Of a stretch of 51,903 bases of DNA, positions 13,302 through 20,690 are shown piece after piece; the stretch's first letter is position 1, and every line of letters starts with the position of its first letter. The translations under genes were made by a program, and so were the position numbers. The notes under the pieces are model-generated. The model saw nothing but the letters and a program-made list of their open reading frames with translations, was not told the DNA's origin and searched no databases. Source of the DNA: Patescibacteria group bacterium UBA6257 (GTDB taxonomy: Bacteria > Patescibacteriota > Minisyncoccia > UBA6257); NCBI GenBank assembly GCA_002440845.1, contig DJVL01000021.1, positions 9,377 to 61,279 of the forward strand. The letters run 5' to 3'.

Positions 13302-13583
13302 TTATTCTTGGTTTTTAAATAGTTTACTCTCAATATAAGCGATTGCCTGCCCTACAGTTTGATTGCCCTGCACTTCCTGCGAAGGGATTTTAATTTTAAA
13401 TTCCCCTTCTAAAGCCGCTAGTAAAGCAATTGTATCTATGGATTTGGCATGCAAATCACTGATAAAACTGGTTTCTTCCGAAATCTCGTTAACATTTTTA
13501 CTAAAAATTTCACTAATTATCTTTTTTGTTTTTTCAGCTACCAAGGCAAAATTATTTTGTTGATTATTGTTTGGTATAACCAT
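13302..13583 (-). CDS. acpP: Acyl carrier protein
   Basis: The 93 residues have an Asn/Gln-rich N-terminal extension (PNNNQQNN) before helix 1. The phosphopantetheine site is Ser48 in SDLHAKSIDTIALLAALEGEF; the classical DSL is KSI here, so the residue before Ser is Lys instead of Asp. Helices 2 and 3 (FKIKIPSQEVQGNQTVGQAIAYIE) fit the ACP fold. It is the third gene of thiolase-DUF35-ACP (16 nt after DUF35) and converges on acpS with no gap. No ketosynthase, malonyl transferase or reductase of fatty acid synthesis is visible in the window, so the acyl group it carries is unknown. Confidence 0.88.
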   Translation of the reverse strand: MVIPNNNQQNNFALVAEKTKKIISEIFSKNVNEISEETSFISDLHAKSIDTIALLAALEGEFKIKIPSQEVQGNQTVGQAIAYIESKLFKNQE

Positions 13584-13599
13584 ATATTAACGTTAACGC

Positions 13600-14016
13600 T
13601 TACTTTCTGAAAACAACTATATTCATACCTAAAACATTTTTTATTTCCGCCCGAACAGGTGCTGGCAAAGATTCATTTTCCTTCCGGATTTCTTCGGCAT
13701 TAGAGCATTTTACTCCTTCAATTTTAGTGAAGAAGCATGGACCCTCTTTCAATTTTACCAAGCCATAAGAAATCGGAGCCAAACTGGCAAATTTCTTAGC
13801 TGGTAAAATTGTGCTGGAGAACATAATCAACTGGGCTTCACCGCTTATCTCCACCCATTCCAAGTTTCTGCTCCGGCATTCGCGACAAACAGTCAAAGGA
13901 GGAAAAGTATAGGCGCCGCAATCTTTGCATTTTGTTGCCATAATTTTTCCTTCGGCTAAATGGTCATACCATTTTTTAGCAATTGGCTCCATAATTTTAT
14001 AATTTATTTTTACCAT
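13600..14016 (-). CDS. Zn-ribbon/OB-fold protein (DUF35), thiolase partner
   Basis: The protein has 138 residues. The rubredoxin-like zinc ribbon uses Cys30, Cys33, Cys44 and Cys47 (CKDCGAYTFPPLTVCREC). It is followed by an OB-fold (SSTILPAKKFASLAPISYGLVKLKEG). DUF35 proteins bind the CoA part of acyl-CoA and pair with SCP2-type thiolases and HMG-CoA synthases, notably in archaea. Here the start overlaps the thiolase 3' end by 20 nt, a strong sign of a paired complex. It would be cytoplasmic. Its partner is confident; the substrate is not. Confidence 0.88.
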   Translation of the reverse strand: MVKINYKIMEPIAKKWYDHLAEGKIMATKCKDCGAYTFPPLTVCRECRSRNLEWVEISGEAQLIMFSSTILPAKKFASLAPISYGLVKLKEGPCFFTKIEGVKCSNAEEIRKENESLPAPVRAEIKNVLGMNIVVFRK

Positions 14017-15277
14017 TTTGAAAAATGGTTACCGCCGTATGCATACCATAACCATGGTTGTGTTGAGCAGCTATTCTCGGCAAAGGATCAATTTGTCTTC
14101 CTTCAGCTTCTCCTCTCATTTGCTTGACAATTTCGTATGTTTCAAAGCCAGCTGAAGCCTCAAAAGCGTGACCAGCACCGTGGCGACCGCCAGAAACATT
14201 TAAAGGTTTTTTGGCGTTAAACAAAAATTCGCCATTCAAAGCATGCTTCCAGCTCTCTCCTTTGGGAATATAGCCGGCAACTTCCGGAAGAATTAATTGA
14301 TAAATCTGCATGCAATCATGAACATAAAGATAATCAAGAACTTCTGGTTTTATGCCAGCCATTTTATAAGCTTCTTCAAAAGCAATTTTATCTTGAGGAA
14401 AATCTGTTGGGTCTTCTCCGTACCAAGGAAAATTGCTCGTTGTCCAGTGAAAACCGATAATATCAACAGGCGTTTTCCGTGAATATTTTTCCGGTTCAGA
14501 AGAAACAATTATTGCCGTAGCGCCGTCAGCAACATTCAGGGCGCTAAAAAGACGAGTAGGCCAAGCAAAAAAAGGATTTTTGATTGATTGCCAATAATCT
14601 TCAACGCTATTAAATCCTTCCCTCTTTGCCTCATCTTCCAAAGTCCCCTTTTCATAAAGAATAGCTTTGGGGTTAACAGCCGAATGTCTTCTTACTGACT
14701 GGTTCACAGCGCACATTGCCCGATCCATATCCTCAAAAGAAAGATTGTTTTTCTTCATATAACCAATGGTAGGAAAAGCGCCGTAAGCAGAAGCTACATC
14801 ATAAAAATGATGATAAGCATAAACATGATCCACTCCAAAGTCAGTCCATTCCCATAAAGTTGAAGCATCAATCGCTTCTCTTTCTAAAGGATTGATTCCT
14901 TTGGGCGCCGAAGAAGTAAACTCTCCAGCTACCACCAAAACATTTTTATGTTTGCCGGACATAACCATTTGCCAAGCAATTCCTAAACCCGTATTGGTTG
15001 TAGAGCAAGCCGTATCAAAATGAAAACCACCTTTAAATCTCAAACCAAGCCAATCGGCTAATGAAGTAGAATGACTATAAATTTGGGAAGTATGGCTTAA
15101 CATATTCCCAACAATAAAACCATCTACTTCATCAGGAGAAATGCCGGCGTCATCCATTGCCTCAAAGGCCGCTTCGGCTAATATCTCTTGAAAGGTTTTG
15201 TTTTTTAACTCTGGTGTTTCTAAAACATTGCCGAATTTTGTAGCACCAACACCAATTATTGAAGCTCGTTTTGGCAT
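13997..15277 (-). CDS. SCP2-type thiolase family protein
   Basis: The 426 residues have the thiolase fold with nucleophile Cys91 in FHFDTACSTTNTGLG and the C-terminal catalytic region NVSGGRHGAGHAFEAS (His366/His370), followed by NHGYGMHTAV in place of the usual CGGGG loop. It resembles archaeal-type acetyl-CoA acetyltransferases that work with a DUF35 protein rather than FadA/AtoB. The likely reaction is Claisen condensation or thiolysis of acyl-CoA (or acyl-ACP). It is the first gene of the operon thiolase-DUF35-ACP with its own promoter, next to genes that make acetyl-CoA (pta) and activate ACP (acpS). The absence of the usual CGGG cysteine is notable and may mean altered chemistry. Confidence 0.85.
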   Translation of the reverse strand: MPKRASIIGVGATKFGNVLETPELKNKTFQEILAEAAFEAMDDAGISPDEVDGFIVGNMLSHTSQIYSHSTSLADWLGLRFKGGFHFDTACSTTNTGLGIAWQMVMSGKHKNVLVVAGEFTSSAPKGINPLEREAIDASTLWEWTDFGVDHVYAYHHFYDVASAYGAFPTIGYMKKNNLSFEDMDRAMCAVNQSVRRHSAVNPKAILYEKGTLEDEAKREGFNSVEDYWQSIKNPFFAWPTRLFSALNVADGATAIIVSSEPEKYSRKTPVDIIGFHWTTSNFPWYGEDPTDFPQDKIAFEEAYKMAGIKPEVLDYLYVHDCMQIYQLILPEVAGYIPKGESWKHALNGEFLFNAKKPLNVSGGRHGAGHAFEASAGFETYEIVKQMRGEAEGRQIDPLPRIAAQHNHGYGMHTAVTIFQNGKNKL

Positions 15278-15336
15278 ATTTTTATTTTTTTATTTTTTCG
15301 ACCTCGGGCTTAACCGACTAAACCCTTTCTTAATTA

Positions 15337-15364
15337 ATTATAAATCAAATAAAAACTTAATCAA
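15337..15364 (-). promoter_or_regulatory. Promoter of the thiolase-DUF35-ACP operon
   Basis: TTGATT (complement of 15359-15364), 16 nt, TATAAT (complement of 15337-15342). The leader of about 50 nt contains a small TCGG/CCGA hairpin. Confidence 0.6.
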
Positions 15365-15375
15365 GCAAAACTAAA

Positions 15376-15404
15376 TAAAAAGGCAGCTTTTTGAAAGCTG
15401 CCTT
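15376..15404 (-). terminator. Rho-independent terminator of the SPASM radical SAM gene
   Basis: 11-bp perfect stem AAGGCAGCTTT/AAAGCTGCCTT with a 3-nt loop, followed by TTTTTATTT on the minus strand, 28 nt past the gene's stop. It separates this gene from the thiolase operon. Confidence 0.9.
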
Positions 15405-15431
15405 GGGGCTAATTTTTCTATGATGTTATTT

Positions 15432-16811
15432 TTATTTTTCCTGATATTGTTGGTAATTGTTTTCCCATACGGGAGTTGAAGTTTTTTTCCATTCTCTGGA
15501 ATAACTATCCAAACCTAATGCCAAATTTCCATCAAGAATTTCCTCCGCTTCTTCACAAGTGGGATAAGCATTAAATTGCTTTACCAATTCTCTTAACTTT
15601 TCCGGATGGTCTATTATCATACAGGGCCGCAGTAAATTTGGTTTTTTTTCTGTATCGTCTTTAAAAGGCTGATGATTTTGGATAGCTTTAAAGAAAGGAG
15701 AGGTTAGAACTTCTTTTAGGGTTTTCCCTTTTATGTTGTCAACTGCAAAATGAGTGAAAACGCAAGGTTCTACGTCGCCGTTATTGTTAATATGGCAATA
15801 TTTCCTTCCGCCTGCTATACAACCATTAGTTAAATGGCCATCATTCCAAAAATCATAAACTACAATTGGCTTTTCATTGCGCCACCTCAAAACAGCCTTT
15901 CTTCTTAAGTTTCTGTCTTCGGGACTAGGCATCAAATTCAAATCTGGGTCTCTGCCAATGGGAATATATTGGAAATACCAGCCAATTACTGCTCCCTTTT
16001 TAATCATTAAATCAATAAAAGAGTCGCTGATAATTGTCTTAGTATTTAAACTGGTATGAGTTACGGAAAAACCAAAAGGCACGCCTTGAGATTTTAAATT
16101 GTCCATTACCCCCATTACCTTTTCATAAATTCCCTTACCTCTTCTTTTATCAGTTTCTTCTTCGCTGCCTTCAAGGCTGATTAAAGGAATGACATTACCC
16201 AAATCAACCAGTTTATTAATATAATCTTTGTCAAGCAAGGTCCCATTGGTATAGATATGGAAAGCGGCATCATTGTGCTTGTTATAGATTTTCAGCAGGT
16301 CTTTGTTGAAGAAGGGCTCGCCGCCGGAAATAGTATAAAAATAAATCCCCATTTCTTTAGCTTCGGTAATTATCCTGTCAACGATTTCCAAAGAAAGATC
16401 GTTTTCTTTTTTATATTGATAAGCGTAACAACCCTGACAAAAAAGATTGCATCTCATCGTTGGACTGATAACTAAGATCGAAGGCGGCAAAAAACCCGTT
16501 TCCTGTTCAAAATCCTCCCTTAAGTTAACTCCTAAAAAAACTGAATTAACAAAAATATTTACCAATAATCTTCTGTAATTCGGATGCCATTCCCTGACTA
16601 TCCTTTTGCTAAGTTCCACCCACGGATGACCTTCTTTTACGCCTTTAATTGCTTGATCTATAGTTTCCCGATACTTCTTGTTGCGCGTGAATCTTTTTAC
16701 CCATACCAAGAGATTAATTAGTTCTTCGTTGGTAACCCGAGAAGAAAGATTGAGCAACTTGTTTAATCCCGCTTCAATAACTATGCTTTTAAAACTTTCC
16801 ATCTTATTCAT
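15432..16811 (-). CDS. Radical SAM / SPASM-domain protein
   Basis: The 459 residues begin with a long N-terminal helical region (about 1-110) rich in charged residues. The radical SAM core has CNLFCQGC (Cys121, Cys125, Cys128) and the SAM-binding GGEPFF. The C-terminal SPASM-type auxiliary cluster region has CIAGGRKYCHINNNGDVEPC, with further Cys in CMIIDH and PTCEEAEE. SPASM enzymes modify peptides or proteins or act as anaerobic sulfatase maturases; no small precursor peptide gene is visible nearby, so the substrate is unknown. The start at 16811 is supported by GGAGG 8-12 nt upstream, the clearest Shine-Dalgarno in the window. It is monocistronic, with its own promoter and terminator. Confidence 0.88.
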   Translation of the reverse strand: MNKMESFKSIVIEAGLNKLLNLSSRVTNEELINLLVWVKRFTRNKKYRETIDQAIKGVKEGHPWVELSKRIVREWHPNYRRLLVNIFVNSVFLGVNLREDFEQETGFLPPSILVISPTMRCNLFCQGCYAYQYKKENDLSLEIVDRIITEAKEMGIYFYTISGGEPFFNKDLLKIYNKHNDAAFHIYTNGTLLDKDYINKLVDLGNVIPLISLEGSEEETDKRRGKGIYEKVMGVMDNLKSQGVPFGFSVTHTSLNTKTIISDSFIDLMIKKGAVIGWYFQYIPIGRDPDLNLMPSPEDRNLRRKAVLRWRNEKPIVVYDFWNDGHLTNGCIAGGRKYCHINNNGDVEPCVFTHFAVDNIKGKTLKEVLTSPFFKAIQNHQPFKDDTEKKPNLLRPCMIIDHPEKLRELVKQFNAYPTCEEAEEILDGNLALGLDSYSREWKKTSTPVWENNYQQYQEK

Positions 16812-16859
16812 TCAATGTTCCTCCTTTTTAAATTTTAAAAGAACTTTTGTTGATTTTAT

Positions 16860-16888
16860 ATAATAACATATATTTACCATCTAATCAA
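16860..16888 (-). promoter_or_regulatory. Promoter of the SPASM radical SAM gene
   Basis: TTGATT (complement of 16883-16888), 17 nt, TATTAT (complement of 16860-16865), in the divergent spacer shared with the polysaccharide-deacetylase-like gene. Confidence 0.55.
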
Positions 16889-16917
16889 ATCAACCAAAGA
16901 AAAGCAACAGCTTTTCC

Positions 16918-16946
16918 TTGACTTTTTATTAAAAATGTTATAGAAT
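16918..16946 (+). promoter_or_regulatory. Promoter of the secreted deacetylase-like gene
   Basis: TTGACT (16918-16923), 17 nt, TAGAAT (16941-16946), the same hexamers and spacing as the mraZ promoter. Confidence 0.75.
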
Positions 16947-16988
16947 ATAAAAAGCTCATTAAAAACTATAAAATTAGAGGTGAGACCT

Positions 16989-17825
16989 ATGTTAAGAAAT
17001 TTTTTTATTTTTCTTGGCGTTGTTCTATGTTTAAACATAGCTTTTGCTCAAACTGAGGCTTTGCCAAACACCTTGAGTAATCCCTTAAATGACAGACCTC
17101 TTGTTATCATTAGAGTGGACGATTTCCAAGATGACTGGCTGACAAACGCCCAAATAAACCTGCTGAGTTTTTTAATTAAAAACAATATCAAGGCAACCCT
17201 AAGTCTTATTCCGGCAAAACTAAAAGCTGATAGCGCCCTAATAAAAGAAATTAAAAAAGGAGTTGATAAATCGCTTTTTGAAATCGCTGTTCATAGTTTT
17301 GATCATGAAAGATTGACCGAATTAAACTTTGAGGAGCAGCAAAAAATAATTAATTTAGCTCTTGAAAGTTTAGAAAACTTGGGATTTAGTTCTGAAGTTT
17401 TTGTTCCGCCGTATAGTGTTTATGATGACAATACCACAAAAGCTTTAGCTTCTCATAAAAACATAAAAATTATCAGTAGCGATGTTTATTATGAACCTCC
17501 GCCCTATCCTTTTAGAGAAGGGGATCCTTTGTTCCATTTGCCCTCAACGGTAGGAACGGCTGATTTAAAAGATTCTCTTTATTGGATAAATTTTTCTCCC
17601 GCCGATTTAATAAGAAAGACTAAAAAAAGCATAGAACTTTACGGTTTTGCTGTAATGATTTTTCACCCTCAACAATTTGTGGAATTTGATGAAAAAACAA
17701 AAAAATACATAGACCTCCCTTCTGCAGATTTTGAATTACTGCCATTAATAATTTCTGAAATTAAAAAAAATAATTGGCAGATAGGTTCTTTTGCAGAACT
17801 TAAATCAACATTAGAAAATAAATAA
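16989..17825 (+). CDS. Secreted polysaccharide-deacetylase-like (NodB-fold) protein
   Basis: It has a cleavable-looking signal peptide (LRNFFIFLGVVLCLNIAFAQ). The NodB metal triad is recognisable: RVDDFQDDW (Asp pair at 44-45), HSFDH (His102, His106) and the third motif PPYSVYDDN. A terminal HP motif (MIFHPQQF) can supply the catalytic His. The best match by eye is the DUF2334/polysaccharide deacetylase superfamily, so it probably removes acetyl groups from a cell-surface glycan. I chose ATG 16989 over the GTG at 16980 because GAGGTGA lies 5 nt before it. The gene is divergent from the SPASM gene and ends at a perfect bidirectional terminator. Confidence 0.78.
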   Translation: MLRNFFIFLGVVLCLNIAFAQTEALPNTLSNPLNDRPLVIIRVDDFQDDWLTNAQINLLSFLIKNNIKATLSLIPAKLKADSALIKEIKKGVDKSLFEIAVHSFDHERLTELNFEEQQKIINLALESLENLGFSSEVFVPPYSVYDDNTTKALASHKNIKIISSDVYYEPPPYPFREGDPLFHLPSTVGTADLKDSLYWINFSPADLIRKTKKSIELYGFAVMIFHPQQFVEFDEKTKKYIDLPSADFELLPLIISEIKKNNWQIGSFAELKSTLENK

Positions 17826-17853
17826 AAAAGCAGCCGCTTAAGCGGCTGCTTTT
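17826..17853. terminator. Bidirectional rho-independent terminator
   Basis: Perfect 28-bp palindrome AAAAGCAGCCGCTT/AAGCGGCTGCTTTT placed directly after the stop of the deacetylase-like gene and 11 nt after the stop of the convergent RRM gene. It has A-runs and T-runs on both sides, so it serves both strands. Confidence 0.95.
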
Positions 17854-17864
17854 ACTTTAAAAAA

Positions 17865-18161
17865 TTATCTGTCTCGGTTGTATCCTCCACCTTGCCGATG
17901 GAAAGGACGATTTTCTAAAGGACGGGCTTCATTGACGGTCAAAATTTTTCCGTCTAATTCTTTGCCATTAAGCATCTCAATCGCTTTTTGAGCTTCTTCG
18001 TCGCTTGCCATTTCTACAAAACCAAAACCCCTAGAACGGCCAGTAATCCTGTCGGTAATAATCGTGGCTGATTCTACGGTTCCGGCTTGAGCAAAATGGT
18101 TCTTTAAAGTGTCTTCATTGGTATCGTAAGAGATACCTCCAATGTATAACTTTTTAGCCAT
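17865..18161 (-). CDS. RRM-domain RNA-binding protein
   Basis: The 98 residues form a single RNA recognition motif, with RNP2 LYIGGI (5-10) and RNP1 RGFGFVEM (44-51) carrying the aromatic residues that stack on RNA bases. A short Arg/Gly-rich tail follows (RPFHRQGGGYNRDR). Proteins of this type in bacteria are RNA chaperones, often induced by cold. The gene has a strong promoter and a leader of about 150 nt, unusually long for this genome, flanked by a 25-bp direct repeat, which suggests post-transcriptional control. It is monocistronic and ends at the bidirectional terminator. Confidence 0.92.
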   Translation of the reverse strand: MAKKLYIGGISYDTNEDTLKNHFAQAGTVESATIITDRITGRSRGFGFVEMASDEEAQKAIEMLNGKELDGKILTVNEARPLENRPFHRQGGGYNRDR

Positions 18162-18180
18162 TTGATCTCTTTTATTTTTT

Positions 18181-18371
18181 TAACGACCCTCTCTTTTTTG
18201 TTTCTTCCCGCAAGAGACCGAAAAGGCCTTTTGACTAATGCTTTATTTCTGCCAAAAATAGTTGACATTAAAATAAAGAGGAAATTGAAAAAACGAGAGA
18301 ACTTACTAACAAGGGTATTATAAACAAAAGCCAAATAAAAGTCAAATAACGACTCTCTCTTTTTTGTTTCT
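18181..18371. repeat. 25-bp direct repeat flanking the RRM promoter and leader
   Basis: Copy 1 at 18181-18205 and copy 2 at 18347-18371 (TAACGAC, then CTCTC, then TTTTTTGTTTCT) differ at one of 25 positions, with starts 166 bp apart. Copy 2 includes the stop codon of the FtsB-like gene; copy 1 lies 20 nt before the RRM start. The segment between them holds the RRM promoter and most of its leader. Confidence 0.75.
18317..18345 (-). promoter_or_regulatory. Promoter of the RRM gene
   Basis: TTGACT (complement of 18340-18345), 17 nt, TATAAT (complement of 18317-18322). The start near 18310 implies a leader of about 150 nt. Confidence 0.8.
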
Positions 18372-18780
18372 ATTTAATGGCTTCTTTTAAAAGGTGAAGC
18401 AAATTATAAAACGAATTTTTAGTTTTGTTAAGAAATTGGTTTATTTTGCTTCCAGAAAAACCGACATTAATTGTTTCTTTGGTAGTGGTAGCAAAACCGC
18501 CGTTTTTTATTTCTTTTGGAGGCAGAATCATTACCACTCTTTCTCCTTCTTTCTTTAGACCAAACATCAGCCTTGCCTCCTGTTCTAAAAGTTCTTCTTG
18601 CCGACCCTGTTCCAAAAAAGCTTGAAGTCTTTGCTGATAATTTTTAAGATTTATCTTTTTTTGTTCCAAGCTTTTCGCCTCCTGAGTCAATAAACGATAT
18701 CTTTGCCAATCATCTTTTATTCTAAAAGAGATAAAAAGCGTTAAAATAACCAAAAAAACGATAAGAAGGGACTTTTTCAT
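18370..18780 (-). CDS. FtsB/DivIC-like septum formation protein
   Basis: The 136 residues have one membrane helix at about 4-20 (SLLIVFLVILTLFISF) and a coiled coil at about 28-68 (LLTQEAKSLEQKKINLKNYQQRLQAFLEQGRQEELLEQEARLMFG is the region; its heptads are visible). The family's EARLMFGLKKEGERVVMIL motif follows the coil. This is the DivIC/FtsB topology; the protein would pair with FtsL in the divisome. A C-terminal extension (about 90-136) is of unknown function. It lies 23 nt downstream of lepA and is probably the last gene of the DUF4012-murJ-lepA operon. Confidence 0.8.
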   Translation of the reverse strand: MKKSLLIVFLVILTLFISFRIKDDWQRYRLLTQEAKSLEQKKINLKNYQQRLQAFLEQGRQEELLEQEARLMFGLKKEGERVVMILPPKEIKNGGFATTTKETINVGFSGSKINQFLNKTKNSFYNLLHLLKEAIK

Positions 18781-18803
18781 TTTTAATTCTTAATTTTTAA
18801 TTT

Positions 18804-20690
18804 TTATTTTGAGAAAATTTTTAAAAAAACTTCTGTGGGAATTTGAATATCGGCCTTTTCTAATAGTTTCTTCTTTCCTTTTTTCTGTTTTGCCCAAAGT
18901 TTCATTTTTCTTGTCCTATCTCCTCCGTAAAGGTAGCCCGTGACATCTTTTCTCAAAGCCGGAACGTTTTCCCGACTGATAATCCTGCCAAAACCTTTAA
19001 TTTGAATTGCCATCGCATAATTCTGGCGGGGCAAAAGGTCTTTTAATTTTTTAGCTAAACTTTTTGCCTCTTTTTCCACCTCGGCTTTAAAAACTATTTT
19101 TGATAAACTTTCAAAAACCTTCCCCGCTATCAAAACTTCTATTTTTTCTAATTCACTTTTTTTATAACCAAGAAACTCGTAATTTAAAGAAGCGTAGCCG
19201 GAAGAAACTGATTTTAATCTATCATAGAAATCCTTAATTACTTCTGCCAAGGGCAATTGGCAGGAAATCATTAATCTTTCAGAAATTGTCAAAGTGTTAA
19301 CTTCCTCTCCGCGGGAAGCATTAACTAACCCCAAAATCGCCGACAGGTATTGAGGCGGAGCAATAATTTCCATTTTTACCCATGGTTCTTCAGTGTAATC
19401 AATATCTTCTTCTTTCGGCCATTCGCTCGGATTAGTAATGATTAAAAAGTTTTTATCTTTTTTTAACCAAACTTTGTAAGGCACCGTAGGATTGGTAATA
19501 ACAAAATCCAAGTTGTATTCCTCTTTTAGTCTTTCTTGGATTATTTTCAGGTGAAGCATACCTAAAAATCCCAAACGGTAACCTCGGCCTAAAATTTCTG
19601 ATTTTTCCGGGATAAAATTTAAAGCTGAATCGTTTAATTTTAGCTGAGACAAAGCATACTTAAAATTTTCAAAATCCTCGCCGCTCGCGAGGTAAAAACC
19701 GGCAAAAACCATTGATTTTGGCTCTTGATAACCCGGTAAAATAAAAGAAGATAAATTTTTCTTGTCTGAAAATTTTTTTTGAACTACCGTATCCCCTACC
19801 TTGACTAAATTCGGATCTTTTAACCCGGTTGCCAGCCAGCCGATTTCACCTGACTGAAGATAATCTGTTTCTTTCGGTTGAGGGCTAAAATAACCTAAAC
19901 TCATAATCTCGCTTTCTGTTTTAGCGGCGCAAAAAACAATCTTTTCCCCTTTTTTTATTCTTCCTTTAAAAGTTCTTATATAAGCAATTATTCCTTTATA
20001 GGGATCGTAATGGGAATCAAAAACTAAAGCTTGAAAAGGAGAAACTAAATCAATCTTTGGCTCAGGAATTTCTTTTACCGCTTTTTCTAAAAGTTCCTCA
20101 ATGTTTTTTCCTGATTTTGCTGACACCAAAACTATTTCCTGAGAATTAATTTTAAGCAAATCAGCCAGCTCTTTTATTTTTGTCTCTAAATCGGAAACTT
20201 CCAAATCAATCTTATTTATAGCTCCGATAATTTTTAATCCTTGTTTTTTAGCTAATAAAAGATTGGAAAGGGTTTGGGCTTGAATTCCTTGAGTGGCATC
20301 CACCAATAAAATTGCTCCTTCTACTGCGGCTAAAGCCCGGGAAACTTCGTAGGTAAAATCAACATGCCCCGGAGTATCTATCAAATTCAGAATAAATTCC
20401 GAATTGGCAATTTCTAATTTCGGATTTCTCCTTTCCAAATTATTTAGTATTTCGGATTCGGGATTTAGGATTGGCGACGGTCGGTAAATCATTCGCACTG
20501 GATGCATTTTAATAGTAATGCCGTGCTTTTTTTCCAAATTCATAGCGTCTAAATACTGAGGAATCAGTTTATCTTTTGGAACCGTTCCTGTTATTTCCAA
20601 AAATCTGTCAGCTAAAGTAGATTTGCCGTGGTCAATATGGGCAATAATGACAAAATTTCTTATTTGCTTATTCTCTTTTTTTTCTTCCAT
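18804..20690 (-). CDS. lepA: Translation elongation factor 4 (LepA) with an in-frame repeat insertion
   Basis: A ribosome-associated GTPase of the EF-G family. The 628 residues compare with about 600 usually. The P-loop region is AHIDHGKST (17-25), the switch I threonine lies in KKHGITI, switch II is DTPGHVDFTYE, and NKID is the G4 motif. The C-terminal domain (GGDRTRKMKLWAKQKKGKK) is typical LepA. Between IYR and FILNLIDTPGHV, where other LepA proteins have a short beta-hairpin loop, about 29 residues (70-98) are encoded by degenerate 7-bp tandem repeats. The gene start overlaps the murJ 3' end by 23 nt. Function is confident; the insertion is probably tolerated on the surface. Confidence 0.95.
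   Translation of the reverse strand: MEEKKENKQIRNFVIIAHIDHGKSTLADRFLEITGTVPKDKLIPQYLDAMNLEKKHGITIKMHPVRMIYRPSPILNPESEILNNLERRNPKLEIANSEFILNLIDTPGHVDFTYEVSRALAAVEGAILLVDATQGIQAQTLSNLLLAKKQGLKIIGAINKIDLEVSDLETKIKELADLLKINSQEIVLVSAKSGKNIEELLEKAVKEIPEPKIDLVSPFQALVFDSHYDPYKGIIAYIRTFKGRIKKGEKIVFCAAKTESEIMSLGYFSPQPKETDYLQSGEIGWLATGLKDPNLVKVGDTVVQKKFSDKKNLSSFILPGYQEPKSMVFAGFYLASGEDFENFKYALSQLKLNDSALNFIPEKSEILGRGYRLGFLGMLHLKIIQERLKEEYNLDFVITNPTVPYKVWLKKDKNFLIITNPSEWPKEEDIDYTEEPWVKMEIIAPPQYLSAILGLVNASRGEEVNTLTISERLMISCQLPLAEVIKDFYDRLKSVSSGYASLNYEFLGYKKSELEKIEVLIAGKVFESLSKIVFKAEVEKEAKSLAKKLKDLLPRQNYAMAIQIKGFGRIISRENVPALRKDVTGYLYGGDRTRKMKLWAKQKKGKKKLLEKADIQIPTEVFLKIFSK
20397..20483. repeat. Heptamer-type tandem repeat read in frame by lepA
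   Basis: On the minus strand, successive near-heptamers AATCCTA, AATCCCG, AATCCGA, AATACTA and then related words (ATCCGAAATTAG, GCCAATTCGGAATT) encode PILNPESEILNN and NPKLEIANSEF. The periodicity and the low-complexity Asn/Glu/Leu/Ile peptide mark a repeat insertion, not native LepA sequence. Confidence 0.7.

Noticed and set aside
13299..13304. TGA recoding (as in Gracilibacteria/SR1)
   Set aside because: acpS ends in TGA exactly at the convergent stop of the ACP gene, and the DUF4012 gene uses TGA in an ATGA overlap with murJ, so TGA is a stop.
18104..18334. A 76-codon minus-strand reading frame over the RRM leader
   Set aside because: It overlaps the RRM start in another frame, contains the RRM promoter region's transcript leader, and its peptide shows no family features.
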